Shown: positions 46,991 to 58,279 of the stretch, piece by piece
Numbering within the stretch: the stretch's first letter is position 1
Layout: every line of letters begins with the position of its first letter
Assembly: GCA_039621445.1 (NCBI GenBank)
Contig: CP154956.1
Location: forward strand, 496,001-560,000
Origin: Euglena gracilis
Taxonomy: Eukaryota > Euglenida > Euglenophyceae > Euglenales
DNA length: 64,000 nt
Direction: 5' to 3'
Translations under genes and position numbers: made by a program
Notes under the pieces: generated by a model
Databases searched by the model: none
Told to the model about the DNA's origin: nothing
The model's input: the letters and a program-made list of their open reading frames with translations, nothing else

Positions 46991-47070
46991 ACTCCTGGTG
47001 CCTTCGACGCCTGCGTGGATGTGATTCCTTCTCTGGATGAAACCATGGAAGAGGACGAGTGTCCAGCAAG
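46991..47070 (+). CDS. Candidate exon, unidentified gene
   Basis: Acceptor GGCCATTTTCAG ends at 46990; donor CAGCAAG|GTGCTC at 47071. The 80-bp exon encodes TPGAFDACVDVIPSLDETME then EDECPA. Good splice signals on both sides. Acidic tail. No family recognised. Third positions less GC-biased than in other exons. Confidence 0.42.
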
Positions 47071-47359
47071 GTGCTCGTCTATCTTTTCCCACATTAACTC
47101 CAAATATTTTGATTCCCAAATACAAGACACCCCATATTCCGTAGGGGAATGTCCAAGTCAGGAAAAAACAAATATTTGAGACTCGATCTCACAATAGTCG
47201 ATGTGCAGGCGCATGCATCTACACCCCCAACCCCCCCAAAATATGCACAATGTCCAGCAGACCAGCACGCCAGACAGACCAGGGGTCACATTCGTGCCAC
47301 GGGCAGGCAGGTCAGAGAGGTGTTTTCGAACCTGGGGGTGGGTGGTGCACACCCCCCAT

Positions 47360-47452
47360 GCACACACACACACACACACACACAACAACAACAACAGCAA
47401 ACAACACGCACATGCACTCACACACGCACACACACACACACACACACACCAC
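47360..47452. repeat. (CA)n with AAC interruptions
   Basis: Two CA blocks separated by ACAACAACAACAGC. Confidence 0.95.
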
Positions 47453-47639
47453 AACTCAACACATATGAACGTGGAAACAAGAAGACGAAGAAGAAGCAAG
47501 GATGCACCTGAGGACAATTTCTGCATGAAACTGAGTGGCGCAGGCACAAACTTTGTTTGGAACTTCTCCGGCTTTTCCTCTGAGAAAGCAGAGCAGGTAT
47601 GCAGCGGGCATGTGCAATGTGCAAGACAAGTGACCCCCA

Positions 47640-48300
47640 CCAAGTACAAACAACCGACTGCTCATATTTTGGGTTTCCGAAAATTGACTCTGGGTGTTGC
47701 TAATTTCGCTGTTGGTCCAATGCCATCAAATCAGGGGATTCTTACACACTTAAATATATTTGTTATGGACTGCCAACATCAAATACATGAAATACAAAAA
47801 TAAATGACACTGAGTATACATAAAAATGGATAAAATCAACCACATGCATTCATAATTATGTCAGCCTGAAACAGCTGTGGGAAAAGCCCCCCCCCCCCAC
47901 GCAAGTCACCGCCACTGAATCAAGGGTGTGGAGGGGTATACGCTTCTTGGCCTTTTTCTTGGAGCTCAGCTTCAGCAGGCTGTTGTTGGCCTCCAGGGGG
48001 TTGAGGGTTGGGAAGGTGGTGGGGTCGGGTGGCCGCTGGGGCCGGTCCAAACAACCCCGAAGCAGACAGCGGGAGCGTCGGGGGGGGGGGGTAGAGCTGG
48101 ACGGGAAGGCCTTTCCGCACAGCCCACCTGGGGGGCTGTGCCACTGTGGTACTGTGCCACCACAGCACCACAGGCACCATGGTACTGAACCAGGAAACCC
48201 TATGGGTGGTGGGTGGGTGTGTACCAGTCGCTTTTTTGCCCAGGGGTGAGACTTATTAGGTGAAAGAAATTCCTTTGCCAAATTTCAAATTTCACCTGGC
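47640..48300. other. No recognised gene
   Basis: Mixed sequence. GTGCCACTGTGGTACTGTGC at 48130 is an early form of the minisatellite unit that follows. Confidence 0.4.
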
Positions 48301-48307
48301 AGAGTAT

Positions 48308-48565
48308 TGTGGTGTCACAGTGCCACAATCCTTGTGGTATTGGTGTTAAAGTACCACAGTGCGTGGTATTGTGGTGCCACAATACCATGGTGCTTGTGGT
48401 ACTGTGGTGCCACAGGACCATAGTGCTTGTGGGACTGTGGTGCCACAATACCATGGTGCTTGTGGTACTGTGGTGCCACAGTACCATGGTGCTTGTGGTA
48501 CTGTGGTGCCACAGGACCATAATGTTTGTGGTTCTGTGGTGCCATAATACCACAGTGCTGGGGGG
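48308..48565. repeat. 33-bp palindromic minisatellite
   Basis: About seven units of 33 bp with GTGGTACTGTGGTGCCACAG and ACCATGGTGCTT. Each unit contains a near-perfect 24-bp palindrome centred on GGTGCC. As 33 is a multiple of three, one plus frame reads an 11-residue repeat (VVLWCHSTMVL). Confidence 0.93.
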
Positions 48566-48639
48566 GAAAGGTTGGCAGCAATGCGAGGCGGAGACCGGCA
48601 CCCATTCCTCCTGCCGCTTGGCTCTTGGGGCCTCCCCAG

Positions 48640-48769
48640 CGGGGACCCGGGCGGTGGAGACCTCCTTCTTGACGGTGCCCTGGGAGAGGTACGTCGTGGA
48701 GTCGGTCGGGATGTGGGGGAACGTGTGCATCGGCATCGCCGCCCGCAGGGGCGGGCCCGAGAAACACGG
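48640..48769 (+). CDS. Candidate exon, unidentified gene
   Basis: Acceptor GGGGCCTCCCCAG ends at 48639; donor ACACGG|GTGGGG at 48770. Frame GTRAVETSFLTVPWERYVVE then SVGMWGNVCIGIAARRGGPE. Opposite-strand frames are open too but less protein-like. Strong GC third positions. Confidence 0.5.
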
Positions 48770-49304
48770 GTGGGGGGGGGAGGTTCAGACAGGCCCGACA
48801 GGCGAACGCCGGTTCGGAACTGATAAGCAGAAGCATTATGCTGTGAGGCAAAATCAAACCTAAAAATTAAAAAAATTATCAATTAAAATGTAATATAATA
48901 AATAAAAATTATAAAATTAATCAGAATGCCAAAATGTGCCAAAATGAACAAAATCCAAAAATCAATATGAAATCGGTAGAGTCAGAGTCTGCCGTGCCAT
49001 TTGGAAACATAAACACTGTGCTGACACGACGTCAAGTAAACATGATATTGGGAAGGTTGAAGCTTCACACGTTGAAAAGGGGGCCCAAAATGCCTCAGCC
49101 CAAAACGGGGATGTAGCGGGGTCTTTCCAGCAGGAAATACTGCCTCCCCAGGCCGGGGTAACACCCTGCCCAGAGATCATTCTCGGAAGGGAGCTGTCAC
49201 AAAAAGCACCCGAACCGTCCTAATTGCGGTAGAATTAGCGGTGCAAAAAAATATCGAACCCACAATAACGGGAGTACCGGACACACACTCCACTTGCCGA
49301 TCAG

Positions 49305-49344
49305 GACCAATTACATCGAGATACCCTTCTCATATGTAGTGCGG
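49305..49344 (+). CDS. Short candidate exon
   Basis: Acceptor TGCCGATCAG ends at 49304; donor TGCGG|GTCTTC at 49345. 40 bp encoding TNYIEIPFSYVVR. Likely in the same gene as the exons at 48640 and 49622. Confidence 0.38.
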
Positions 49345-49621
49345 GTCTTCTTCATTCATACTGCACACACCACACCACGGACGACCACACCGCACTGTGG
49401 TCCTGGACAACCACAGCGAAAAAAAACAATACAAATCAGGCAGGGTTCTCTGCTGAAAAACGGCACACAACGTTGTGCAAATTTGAAGCGCAGGCATGCT
49501 TCTCTGCCGCCTTTGTGTGCCAGCGGGCAAGTGTCCCGGCTGACGTTTAACACGCTGGCCGCCCCTCTTTTCTTCTCCGCCTCACTGGACGGAGGGCCAG
49601 AGCCCTGGGCTGAGGCTGCAG

Positions 49622-49697
49622 CTTGGCAAGGTTGGGCAGGTGGTCGTCGTCAACCCCTGGGCGGGGCAGGGGGCCTGGGCAGGGGAACGCTTGCGAG
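49622..49697 (+). CDS. Candidate exon, unidentified gene
   Basis: Acceptor GGGCTGAGGCTGCAG ends at 49621; donor TTGCGAG|GTCAGG at 49698. Frame LGKVGQVVVVNPWAGQGAWA then GERLR. A further coding-like stretch (RLTFNTLAAPLFFSASLDGG) lies just upstream at about 49535-49600 in another frame and may be a separate exon. Confidence 0.45.
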
Positions 49698-49734
49698 GTC
49701 AGGCTCAGGCTGTTTTTTTTTACCAACCCCGGGG

Positions 49735-50035
49735 GGGGGGAGGAGGGGGGGGTCCGGAGTGCCTTGGGGTGCCTGCCCAGGCAGGCACTACCCCCTTCCC
49801 CAGGGGGGGGGGGGTCGGAAATCGGGTCGGGTCCGAAATCCAGGCACATTCCTTTTGAAAATCGGCCATTCTTGGCTCCCCGGTGCCGAAGGCGCCGGGG
49901 TCTGTGCTTGGGCACTTTTGGCTGTGTGCCCTACTCCCCCCGGGGGGGGGGGAAGGGTCGGATCGAGAGTGCCTTGGAGTGCCTGCCCAGGCAGGCACCC
50001 CCCTCCCCGGGGTGGGGTTGGCACCCGACTAAAAT
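49735..50035. mobile_element. Family F element, copy 2
   Basis: Contains GTGCCTGCCCAGGCAGGCAC hairpins at 49769 and 49977, C/G runs and GGTGCCGAAGGCGCC. Shares word order with 45700-45945. Confidence 0.45.
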
Positions 50036-50171
50036 ACGGCCTGGTCAGGCTGGCGGAAGGGGGGGGCCCTGGGGGGGGGGTGGATTCTGGACGGGAGGAT
50101 TTGTGAGGAAGAATTCCGGCGGAAACAAAACCTCCCCGCGGGAAACTGTCTCCGGACAAGTCAGCGAATAC

Positions 50172-50390
50172 ACCCCCCCAAATAACCTGGCGGGCGCCAG
50201 GTTGTTGGATCCAGCTTTTAGCTTTTCGCCATGCCACCCTGCCAGGTTGTTTGCCCCCTTTTCAGCGTCGTAAAAAAACTTTGCCTTAAAGGGGGGGGTG
50301 CCAAATTACTGGAACCATCTTATTTTTGCCAAGTTATTCGGCAACTGCCCGAAGCAAGAGCCCCGCCAGGTTATTATTTGGGGGGGGGGT
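50172..50390. mobile_element. Inverted-repeat element with AAATAACCTGGCGGG ends
   Basis: Left C run plus AAATAACCTGGCGGGCGCC; right GCCCCGCCAGGTTATTATTT plus G run. About 220 bp, no ORF. Left neighbour 50130-50165 is a family E end. Confidence 0.6.
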
Positions 50391-50399
50391 AGAACAGGA

Positions 50400-51160
50400 T
50401 GAAGACAAGTCAGCAACAATACGGAGGCCAATTTCCTGGGGCCCAGGCAAAAGGGAAATAATGGGCACGTTTCTTGACCCCGCGGCGGACACAACAAAAT
50501 CTTTGGCCATGCTTTGATTGGAATCCATGGGAGATGTTCACAATTTTCAAAACTTAGAGAATGGGCTGTTTTTAGAAGAAAAAAAAAGAAAGTTTGGAGA
50601 AAAATTGTTAAGGGTAGGAAACGGAGGGGTTAAGGATTGGATGATCCTTCAAATGTTGGCAAGAATTCTGGACGCCCGCTGAACAGCCGGAAAAATTCTG
50701 GACGGAAAAATCTCGTGAGCAGGTTTTTATTTTTAAGGGAATTCCATCAGAATTCACATGACAATCCTGAGATTCCCATGCATCAAACGCTAAGGAAAAA
50801 TTACCAAACTGCAAATTGAAAGTAATCAACAAAAGCAACAAAATTCACTTCTCCTAATTTTATTTTGAAATAATTCTTTTTGGTGATCATCAGATTTTGT
50901 CAATGGGTGTGTTGGAATAAGAAAAATTCATATCAACAATACACGTGAAGCGTTGAAGAGGATATTTTTGTTCACTGGAGAAATTTTTTCTTAAAATTGC
51001 TGGAACAAATCCTGGGCAGATCCTTGAAAAATGAGAAAAATCCTGGACGAAATTTCGAAAGTGGGGGAGGTGTTTGTACCTCACCCACTACAAACCCGTG
51101 AAAGAAAATATTCCTTCGACACAGACAGCACTGACGGATTTTTTTTGCCCGAAAATTTTT
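50400..51160. other. No recognised gene
   Basis: AT-rich mixed sequence; short frames only. Confidence 0.4.
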
Positions 51161-51164
51161 AACC

Positions 51165-51625
51165 TACCCACTCCCCCTGGGGGAACTGTCATGCCCAGGG
51201 TTTTTGGCCAATTTCGGGCTGGATTATTGGGTGGGTCCCGGCAGGGGGGGTTTTAAAAGTGGGGGTGAAAGTGGGCGGGTGGGATTTCGGCCAGGAACCA
51301 TGACTTGCAATGGTATGAACCCCTTCCTGCCTGATGGCCTGGCCTGCCCCCGCCCTCACCACCCCTTACCGTTTTCCAAGGGGAGTTTTTTTTTAGAGCA
51401 AAGTATCCACCCCGACAGGCTGGCCGGTACCCTGACAACTTCCCATACTGACAGGTCGGCCGGTACCAAGGACCCTGACAGTTTCCCGGGTAGGGCATTT
51501 CGGGGGGAAATCAACGAACAACGACCCTGACAGGTTAGCCAGTACCGGGACACTGGAAACATCTTACACTGACAGGTTGGGGACCGGTAATGGGGACCCT
51601 GATAGTTTCCCCGGCGCGACCCTGA
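51165..51625. mobile_element. Family E-related repeat cluster
   Basis: Repeats of CTGACAGGTTGGCCGGTACC-like words and GACAGTTTCCCGGG at 51415-51625, with GGGGGAACTGTCATGCCC at 51180. Likely one or more degraded family E copies. Confidence 0.5.
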
Positions 51626-51935
51626 CAGCTTTTAAAAACTGTCTGGCCAACCCAGCCTCCTGGTTGGGCTCATCCACCACCCCAACCCCTGGGGGAAGGA
51701 ATTCCAGCTGCCTGAACCACCCCTCAGGGGGGGGGGGGGGTCACATGAAATGCATGTATGGGCGGTCATTTTCCATCGGGTTTTGTTACTGTTTAGCCCG
51801 CTGGTTCTGTTGCAAGTACGGAGGGGTTGGACCAGCAAATTGCAGTTCATTCACAGATGTCGAGCATTGAAAATTTTACCGGTCAAATTATGGCTGTGAA
51901 AAAGGCAGAATGGGGGGAAGTCGAAGCACACACAC

Positions 51936-52012
51936 AGGCACATTCACACACACACACACACACACACGCACACACACACACACACACCCACACCCACACC
52001 CACACCCACACG
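51936..52012. repeat. (CA)n/(CCCACA)n microsatellite
   Basis: CA repeats passing into CCCACA. Confidence 0.96.
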
Positions 52013-52790
52013 GGGTACCAAGTCGGACCTGCACCTCCAGCCTCAGTGGCACGGTGGTACCCCGGGGGCATGCCATGGAGCCGAGGCATGCCGCCAACGC
52101 AGGCCGCACCCCTCCCAAACCCACACGCTGCTCCCCGCGGCGAGTGGGCATGGAGGAGGGTGGGGTGGGCCGACCGCCCCGAAGGGATCCTAAGCGGCTT
52201 CAGTGCCGTCCGGGTGACCCCCGGGGGGGCCTGGAGGGGCGGCCGGTCAGGCAGGGGAAGCCCAGGCAGCCCGGGGGGTGCCTGCGGCTGGGCAGCTCCG
52301 GCCGGCAGTCCGGGGTCTCGAGGGGCGCTGGGGGCCGCTGACAGGGAGCCGCAGCCGAGGAGGGGTGCCCAAGGGGCCATGACGCGCCCCCCTCGGTTGC
52401 CCGGGTGCCCAGGCGGCCACGAACAACCCGGCCCCAGCGCGCCCCCAGTGCCCTGCAGAGACCACCGACCCCCGGCCAGGGCTGCACAGTCCCGGACACC
52501 TCACGGCGGCGGGGTGGAGCCTACCCACCTAAAGTCGCCCAAGCAAGGTGGACGAGTGTCCTGGAACATGGCCCCGGAAGGGCCTGCCAGACACCCACAC
52601 GCCTTCGGGCGTGTGGTCACTTGGGCGCCCCTGCCACCCATGCGGGGAGGGCAGTGGAGTCGAGTCCGAAAGGACACTGCCCGACGTGTCAGGCCAATTG
52701 GTCCCGGAAGGGTGACGCCGCAATGTCACTTGACCGGGGGTTGCCAGGCCACAGACGACACGGAGAGAGCGGGGCTCTCTCACCCACCGA
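52013..52790. other. GC-rich 780-bp block, open in two plus frames
   Basis: Highest GC in the window. The plus strand is open in two frames and the minus strand in others, as expected from composition. No recognised domain; compositionally like the 42.4-43.0 kb segment. Confidence 0.3.
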
Positions 52791-52794
52791 ACTC

Positions 52795-53320
52795 CCCCCC
52801 CCCTCCCCCCCCCTCCCCCCCCCTCCCCCCCCCCCCCCCACACCCACCCCCACACAGACACCCCCCCACACCCCCCCCCCACACTCTACACAACACACAC
52901 AACAAACAGAAAATTCAAACACGCATAACGCAACACACACGAGCGCACCCACACACACAACACACAAACAGAAACACACAACAGCACGTACCCTCCTCAT
53001 TCATACATGCACAATCACAAACACAATACACACAACACAACACACATACACAAGCAGAGACACAAACACAACACACACGAAATTCACACACACACACAAA
53101 CACACAAGCGTGCTGGAAAGCACACCCACAACATACAACACAAAGCAACACAACACAACACAACACAACACAACACAACACAACACAACACACAACACAA
53201 CACAACATAACACAACACAACACAACACAACACAACACAACACAACACAACACAACACAACACAACACAACACAACACAACACAACACAACACAACACAA
53301 CACAACACAACACAACACAC
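52795..53320. repeat. C runs then (ACACA)n array
   Basis: C-rich to 52890, irregular ACACAAC sequence to 53140, then a regular 5-bp AACAC array at 53145-53320. Confidence 0.94.
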
Positions 53321-53984
53321 ATGCCATTAAAAAAGGCAAAAATAACGAGCATGAACGAGCGAGCAACAATTTCGGACGCAAACCGTATTTCGGGGAGTCG
53401 TGGGCATCCGTCAGACCAGTACCGAACGGGTTTAGGTAGAAGTGGTTCTTGCCCAGGGGGTTGGGGACTTGGGGCCAGGCTTCGGTGACGGTGACAAAAC
53501 AGAGCGGTGTTGATATTAACATGACTTCACATCACAGAGTCACATCCAATGGAGAGTGGGTCCTCATACCAGAAAACCATTGATGACTTTGGGGTACTCA
53601 TAACAATGAGAAAACAAATAAATAATTCCTTTCGAAATATAATTCATATACATTTCGTTTTATAGAATAATACCGATGGAATAAAAATTACAAGGAAACA
53701 AAACAAAACAAATAAATTAATAAAAGTCAATAAAATTGGGAAATAATAATAATAATAATAAATTTGAATGCAATATTGGGGATAATGGCAATAATCACCG
53801 GGGATCTAGAACCTACACCGAAGGCTGTGTGCGACGGGCCACCCTTTGCGGAGTAGGCCAGGGGACCGCCGGCGCTCGGCCCTGGGGGGCTGCTGCTCAG
53901 GTCCAGCTCCTGGGAAAGGCAACCCAACGGCACGAGGCGCAGAATTGTTCGTTTAAACCAACGTAATCACATCCGTGGGAATGT
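53321..53984. other. No recognised gene
   Basis: Short frames; AAACAAAACAAAAC and AATAATAATAATAA low complexity at 53695-53762. Confidence 0.4.
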
Positions 53985-54173
53985 GTGTGGAAGTTGGAGT
54001 TGGAAAAACAGAATTGTAAATTGTTTCAATTTTTGGGAAAATTAAGACTTTTGAACTTGAAAAACTTTGAACTTAAAAAACTTTGAACTTGAAAAACCTG
54101 TCAAAATCATTAACTTGAGAAAATGAATTTTGCAGAAAAGAGCTGGTTGTGCAATACTGCAACAACAAATAGA
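53985..54173 (+). repeat. Dispersed repeat K, copy 1
   Basis: About 180 bp from GTGGAAGTTGGAG to GCAACAACAAAT, also found in direct orientation at 56423-56598 with roughly 90% identity, including CTTTGAACTTGAAAAA and AACTTGAGAAAATG. Sequences diverge completely to the right of the shared part. Confidence 0.8.
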
Positions 54174-54485
54174 AGTTTGGTCAAAAAAATTAACAAAAAA
54201 TATGTAACTGACATAGAACTGATATGGAACAGGTTATTCTTTGTGTCTGCTCTGGAGAACAAACACAAAGCAAATCAATTCCTGATTGGCATCATCCATA
54301 ATCCAGAAGAAACATACCAGAACTTGGAGAGGGGGTGCCAGAAAGGTGGTCGCCATCACAAAAAATGTATCGCGTGTCACGTGCCACATGGTCAGGGAAA
54401 TAAACGTAAATCCTCGCTTCATACCCCACAGTTGGGTTGGGGTTCATCCAACCAAATCCTGTACATCAATTTATTGAAGCTTTAA
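54123..54485 (+). other. 120-codon open frame beginning in repeat K
   Basis: ATG in the shared K segment, then VTDIELIWNRLFFVSALENK and QFLIGIIHNPEETYQNLERG, protein-like but AT-rich. No domain recognised. In copy 2 the same ATG leads to an early stop. Confidence 0.3.
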
Positions 54486-54655
54486 ATTCAAATCAAACAT
54501 TTTGAAAACTGTGACCTCACTCCAAAGTTTCACAAAGATGGAGGTGGGGTGCCCACCTCCCTGGCCGCAAAAAAAATGCTCTTCGGGTTTTTTTTGAAGC
54601 TGCATACAATTTGACGCAGGCCACTGGCAGGACGAGGGCTGCTCGGCCCTTTCTT

Positions 54656-55209
54656 CAGGGGGGTATTGATATCCGCGATTTCTGCAATTTTCTGCATGAA
54701 ATTGAAATGGAAGGTGAAATGAGTTCCGGCCATTCCTTGAACGTTTCACACGGTTCTTTTTTGTTATTTTGTTGCAAATTTGCCAAATTTTACAAATTTG
54801 ACAAAATTTGGCAATTTCTGGCCTTTTTTGGGGTTTCCCCCAATTTCTGCTGGGAAATAACTCCAATTTAAAACCACATCACGGGCCAGATTTCACCTGA
54901 AAACTTTGCCAGTTTTGGATTTTCACCTGATAAATTCCATATTTCCAGAATCAACATTTTCCCCCAAAAGTACAAAAAAAATTTCTTTGGATTTTTTTTG
55001 TTGAAAAAATGTGCATAACAGCTCAAAACATACACCTATGTTGCAAAATGGCCAAATTTGTGACATTTTTATAAGTCCCCTCCAGCAGAAATGTTCTAAT
55101 TCCCAATACCGCAATTCCGCAAATTTTCCGCAATTTTTCCGCGATTTCTGCAATTTTCCCCCATTTTCCCCCATTTTCCAGAAGGCCTCCAATATCAATT
55201 CCTCCCCTG
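54656..55209 (-). mobile_element. Inverted-repeat element family H, copy 2 (554 bp)
   Basis: CAGGGGGGTATTGATATCC at the left and CCAATATCAATTCCTCCCCTG at the right. Matches 37128-37661 in reverse. Interior has GCAATTTTCTGCATG and many AATTTTCCGCAAT words. Flanking bases give no perfect duplication. Confidence 0.65.
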
Positions 55210-55468
55210 CGTTCTTCCGAAAGTCCCAGGTGGTCTCGAGGGGGGGGGGCTTGGGGTGGGGGAATCTCAGGGGAAGCTGGGGTCGATTTCCGGGGCCAAA
55301 CTTTCTGTGGAATAGCGACCCATCGGAGGGGAGGGTCAGACCAGGTCCAGCTTCCCGGAAACCCCCAGGTGACCAACCTCCATAACCATCTGCCCCTGCA
55401 CAGCAAAAAGCACGGACGGTGACAGGGACAAGACAGGGGGGGGGGCGAGTGTCGCGTGGCAGCCATAC

Positions 55469-55552
55469 GTCGCGCCGCCCCAACTGGTCCAGGCTGCCGC
55501 CGGTGCCGGTCGGGTACACGAGCACGTTGGTGTAGTTGGCCCGGGGGGTGGT
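55469..55552 (-). CDS. Candidate minus-strand exon
   Basis: On the minus strand: acceptor CCCCGCAG, exon from 55552, donor GCGAC|GTATGG at 55468. Frame TTPRANYTNVLVYPTGTGGS then LDQLGRRD. The exon upstream (55594-55672) ends in a phase that does not fit this frame, so one boundary or frame is wrong. Confidence 0.42.
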
Positions 55553-55593
55553 CTGCGGGGGGGGGGGGGGGGCAGATTAGGAGATGCACTTGC

Positions 55594-55672
55594 CTGGTCC
55601 AAAACGACCCGCCATGTTCGCCATGATGCGCGGCCACTGCTCCGTCTCCATTCGCACCAGGGGTAATGGAAA
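55594..55672 (-). CDS. Candidate minus-strand exon with a GC donor
   Basis: Acceptor AACCATAG then exon from 55672; donor ACCAG|GCAAGT at 55593, the consensus for a GC-AG intron. Frame LVRMETEQWPRIMANMAGRF. The intron to the next exon would be only 41 bp, with a C run before its AG. Confidence 0.4.
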
Positions 55673-55734
55673 CTATGGTTAAGACGGTGGAGGGGGCAGG
55701 GATCTGCCAACGGCATGCAAAACTATCGGTAAAC

Positions 55735-55950
55735 GTCATGCAAATTTTCCTGCAAACCTCATTCAATCTTCTTGCAAACCTCATGCAAACTTCCAGCAAA
55801 CCTCATGCAAACTTCCAGCAAGCCTCATGCAAACTTCCAGCAAGCCTCATGCAAACGTCCAACAAGGCTCATACAAACTTCCAGCAAACCACATGCAGCC
55901 TTCCAGCAAACCTCATGCAAACTTCCAGCAAGCCACATGCAAACTTCCGA
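55735..55950. repeat. 22-bp minisatellite (CTCATGCAAACTTCCAGCAA)
   Basis: Nine units of 22 bp. The plus frame cycles through three phases without a stop (QTSCKLPANLMQTSSKPHA) but this follows from the repeat itself. Confidence 0.92.
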
Positions 55951-56119
55951 CCGGCACCCTGGGGATTTCTCCACATAAGCCAATCCCGAGCCAGTCTGAG
56001 AAGGAATACTCGGAAGTTTTTCCCACGGCTGTACGGGAAGGCCTGGTGATGGGGAGGTGATTGACACCCCTCACCACGGCACCGCCCAAAGGAAAAATTT
56101 GACAAAAAATCGGCGCGCC

Positions 56120-56400
56120 AAGAAATACGGGAAGGGGTGGTGGTGGTGGTGGCACCCCCCCCCCACCCATCAGGATGGGGGTGGGGGTCAACCCCCCCCC
56201 CGCCCACCACCCACAGGGTTGCAGGAAGTCGTGTACAGCCCTGGTCCTCCCCCGGCAGGGGGGGGGGGCACGCCTTCTCCAGCCCCGGGGTCAGCGTCCC
56301 ACCGGCCAGGCTGCCCTTGGGGGTCGTCTCCCGCTTCTGCACCGCTGGCGGGCCCATGCCCGCTGCGGGGCTGGGGGGGGGTCAGTCATCCTCCAGAGGG
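56120..56400. other. C/G-run and GGTGGTGG low-complexity sequence
   Basis: GTGGTGGTGGTGGTGG at 56137, several C and G runs. No gene. Confidence 0.5.
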
Positions 56401-56422
56401 GAGGTCCTTGAGGGTGAAAAGC

Positions 56423-56598
56423 CCGCATGTGTGAAAGTTGGAGTCGGAAAAACAGAATTGTAAATTGTTTCAATTTTTGGAAAACTTAATACTTTTGAAC
56501 TTGAAAAACTTTGAACTTGAAAAATTGTCAAAATCCTTAACTTGAGAAAATGAATTTTGCAGACAAGAGCAGGTCGCGCAATAATGCAACAACAAATG
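56423..56598 (+). repeat. Dispersed repeat K, copy 2
   Basis: Direct copy of 53985-54173. To its right a plus frame (MPLGASKMWNTHSLMRRVSS) is open to about 56840 and unlike anything right of copy 1. Confidence 0.8.
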
Positions 56599-56979
56599 GA
56601 TCACAAAAGAAAAATTGTCAAATATAAAACATAAACAGAAGCTTCTTGAAATGCCCCTTGGGGCCTCTAAAATGTGGAACACCCACTCATTGATGCGAAG
56701 AGTGAGCAGCGTGAGCATGTATCGAAAACTCGGATTGGAGACTTTGCCACGCGATTTTTTCACACCTGAAAAAGTCGTACGGACCAAAATAATGACACAG
56801 TTGCAAAAAAAAACAACAACATGCAAATCATACCCTTTTGAAATAACTCGGAGGAGTTCAAATGAATTGATGTTTGTGTGTTTGGTGTGTGCTTGCGTAC
56901 GTGTGTGCGTGCGTATGCGTGTGCGTGTGCATGCGGGGGATGCAGGGTGATGATAAGTGAAGGCCCGGTAATTAGGTAC

Positions 56980-57035
56980 AGCTCGGACAAGGACTCCGCC
57001 GAATTCAGGTTGGCCCGGGCACTCTCCAAGAACGT
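56980..57035 (-). CDS. Candidate minus-strand exon
   Basis: Acceptor CTCCACTGCAG, exon from 57035, donor CGAGCT|GTACCT at 56979. Frame TFLESARANLNSAESLSE. A plus-strand reading also exists (YSSDKDSAEFRLARALSK); the minus strand is preferred because its splice signals are better and neighbouring exons are minus. Confidence 0.36.
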
Positions 57036-57179
57036 CTGCAGTGGAGAGGGGGGTGACGATGCAAACTGGCTCCCCTCTTGTCTTTCGCTGTCCCCAAAAG
57101 GTTTCAATTTATCAGGGATTCCAGCCAGCCAGCAGCTTAGTCCCAGCAGGGGGAGGAATATGCAAAAAGGCAACTCAAA

Positions 57180-57605
57180 ATATGCAATGTGAAAAAACGC
57201 AAAAATAAAGCAAAAAAGTGCAAAAAAATGCAAACGGTATGCAAGTTGTGGATAAATTCCTTTAGGAGCTCCCCGGAGCTGTACACTTTTCCACTGGAGT
57301 GGACCTGGGAAAGTTTCACTTGCTCCAAAAAGCAACCTTAAAAGAAATTGTGCTTGTGAAGTGATAAAGTTGGTTCACCTGGTTGCATCTGCTTATAAAC
57401 CAATTTATAACTACTGCTTGTGTGAAGTTGGTCCAAAATCGTCAGGTATGCAACCTCCAGTTGTCTGCTAGTGGAGCAATTTGCCTGTACAAATACCTGA
57501 ACAAAATCGAAAAAGCAAAATATGCAAAAAAAAACTGCAAAAAAATGCGACCTTTCACAAAATTTTCATTATGCAAAAAAATGCAAATTATGCAACTTGC
57601 ATATC
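57180..57605. repeat. ATGCAAAAAA low-complexity stretches
   Basis: Repeated TATGCAAAAAAATGCAAA words at 57160-57240 and 57500-57600. Confidence 0.6.
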
Positions 57606-57822
57606 CCCCCTGTTCCCAGCCAGCAGCTCCCAATCAGCCACCTCCTACCCCCCCATCCGGAGGTTCGTTTACTCTGCCACTCGTTTCGAAAAGTCTGTGT
57701 CTTTGGCGCCAGGTGGCCACTCTCGGCAATTTCTGGTCAACCCACCCCCTGGTCAACCCATCCCCAAAAATCAGTCAGTCGCTCCGGACAAACCAGTCAC
57801 CTGCCCTTGGGGGGGGGGACAC

Positions 57823-58279
57823 ACCTTAAGCGATGGTATGGCGCGGGTGCATACCATTGCTCAACGACACCGGGTGGGGAGTGGCTTTCCACTTTCAAAA
57901 ACCAGAGTAGCTCTTTGAAAACCAGTCACCCACTTCGACCTCCGGAGGGGGGGGGGTCAGTCACTCAGGCCACTCGGCCAAAAATGGCCAAGAATCAAAA
58001 GATTTTGAACCCCCCACCCAAACGTTTCCACTTGGCTTGGCCACTTTCAGCCATTTCTGGCCATCCCCACACCTGGGGGGGGGTCTGGAGCTAAAACCAG
58101 TCAGTCGCTCCGAAAAACCCAGTCAGTCAACCTGTCTTATCTTATCTTATTTTATCTTACGTTTATATTACATTACCCGACGGGGGGGTCGGACACACCT
58201 TAAACAGTGATGGTCCTGACCCCCCCCCCCGGAATCAAGGACGGGGCGGAGAACATCCCCCACCTAAAGCCGTGGTATG
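57823..58279. mobile_element. Family D elements, adjacent copies
   Basis: ACCTTAAGCGATGGTATG (ending 57840) closes one copy; CATACCATTGCTCAACG at 57850 opens another that ends CTAAAGCCGTGGTATG at 58279. Interior words AACCAGTCAGTCGCTCC are the inverse of GTGACTGACTGG. No clean target duplication. Confidence 0.55.

Noticed and set aside
51827-53488. 553-codon ORF
   Set aside because: Spans a CA repeat, a GC-rich block, C runs and an ACACA array; no consistent protein features.
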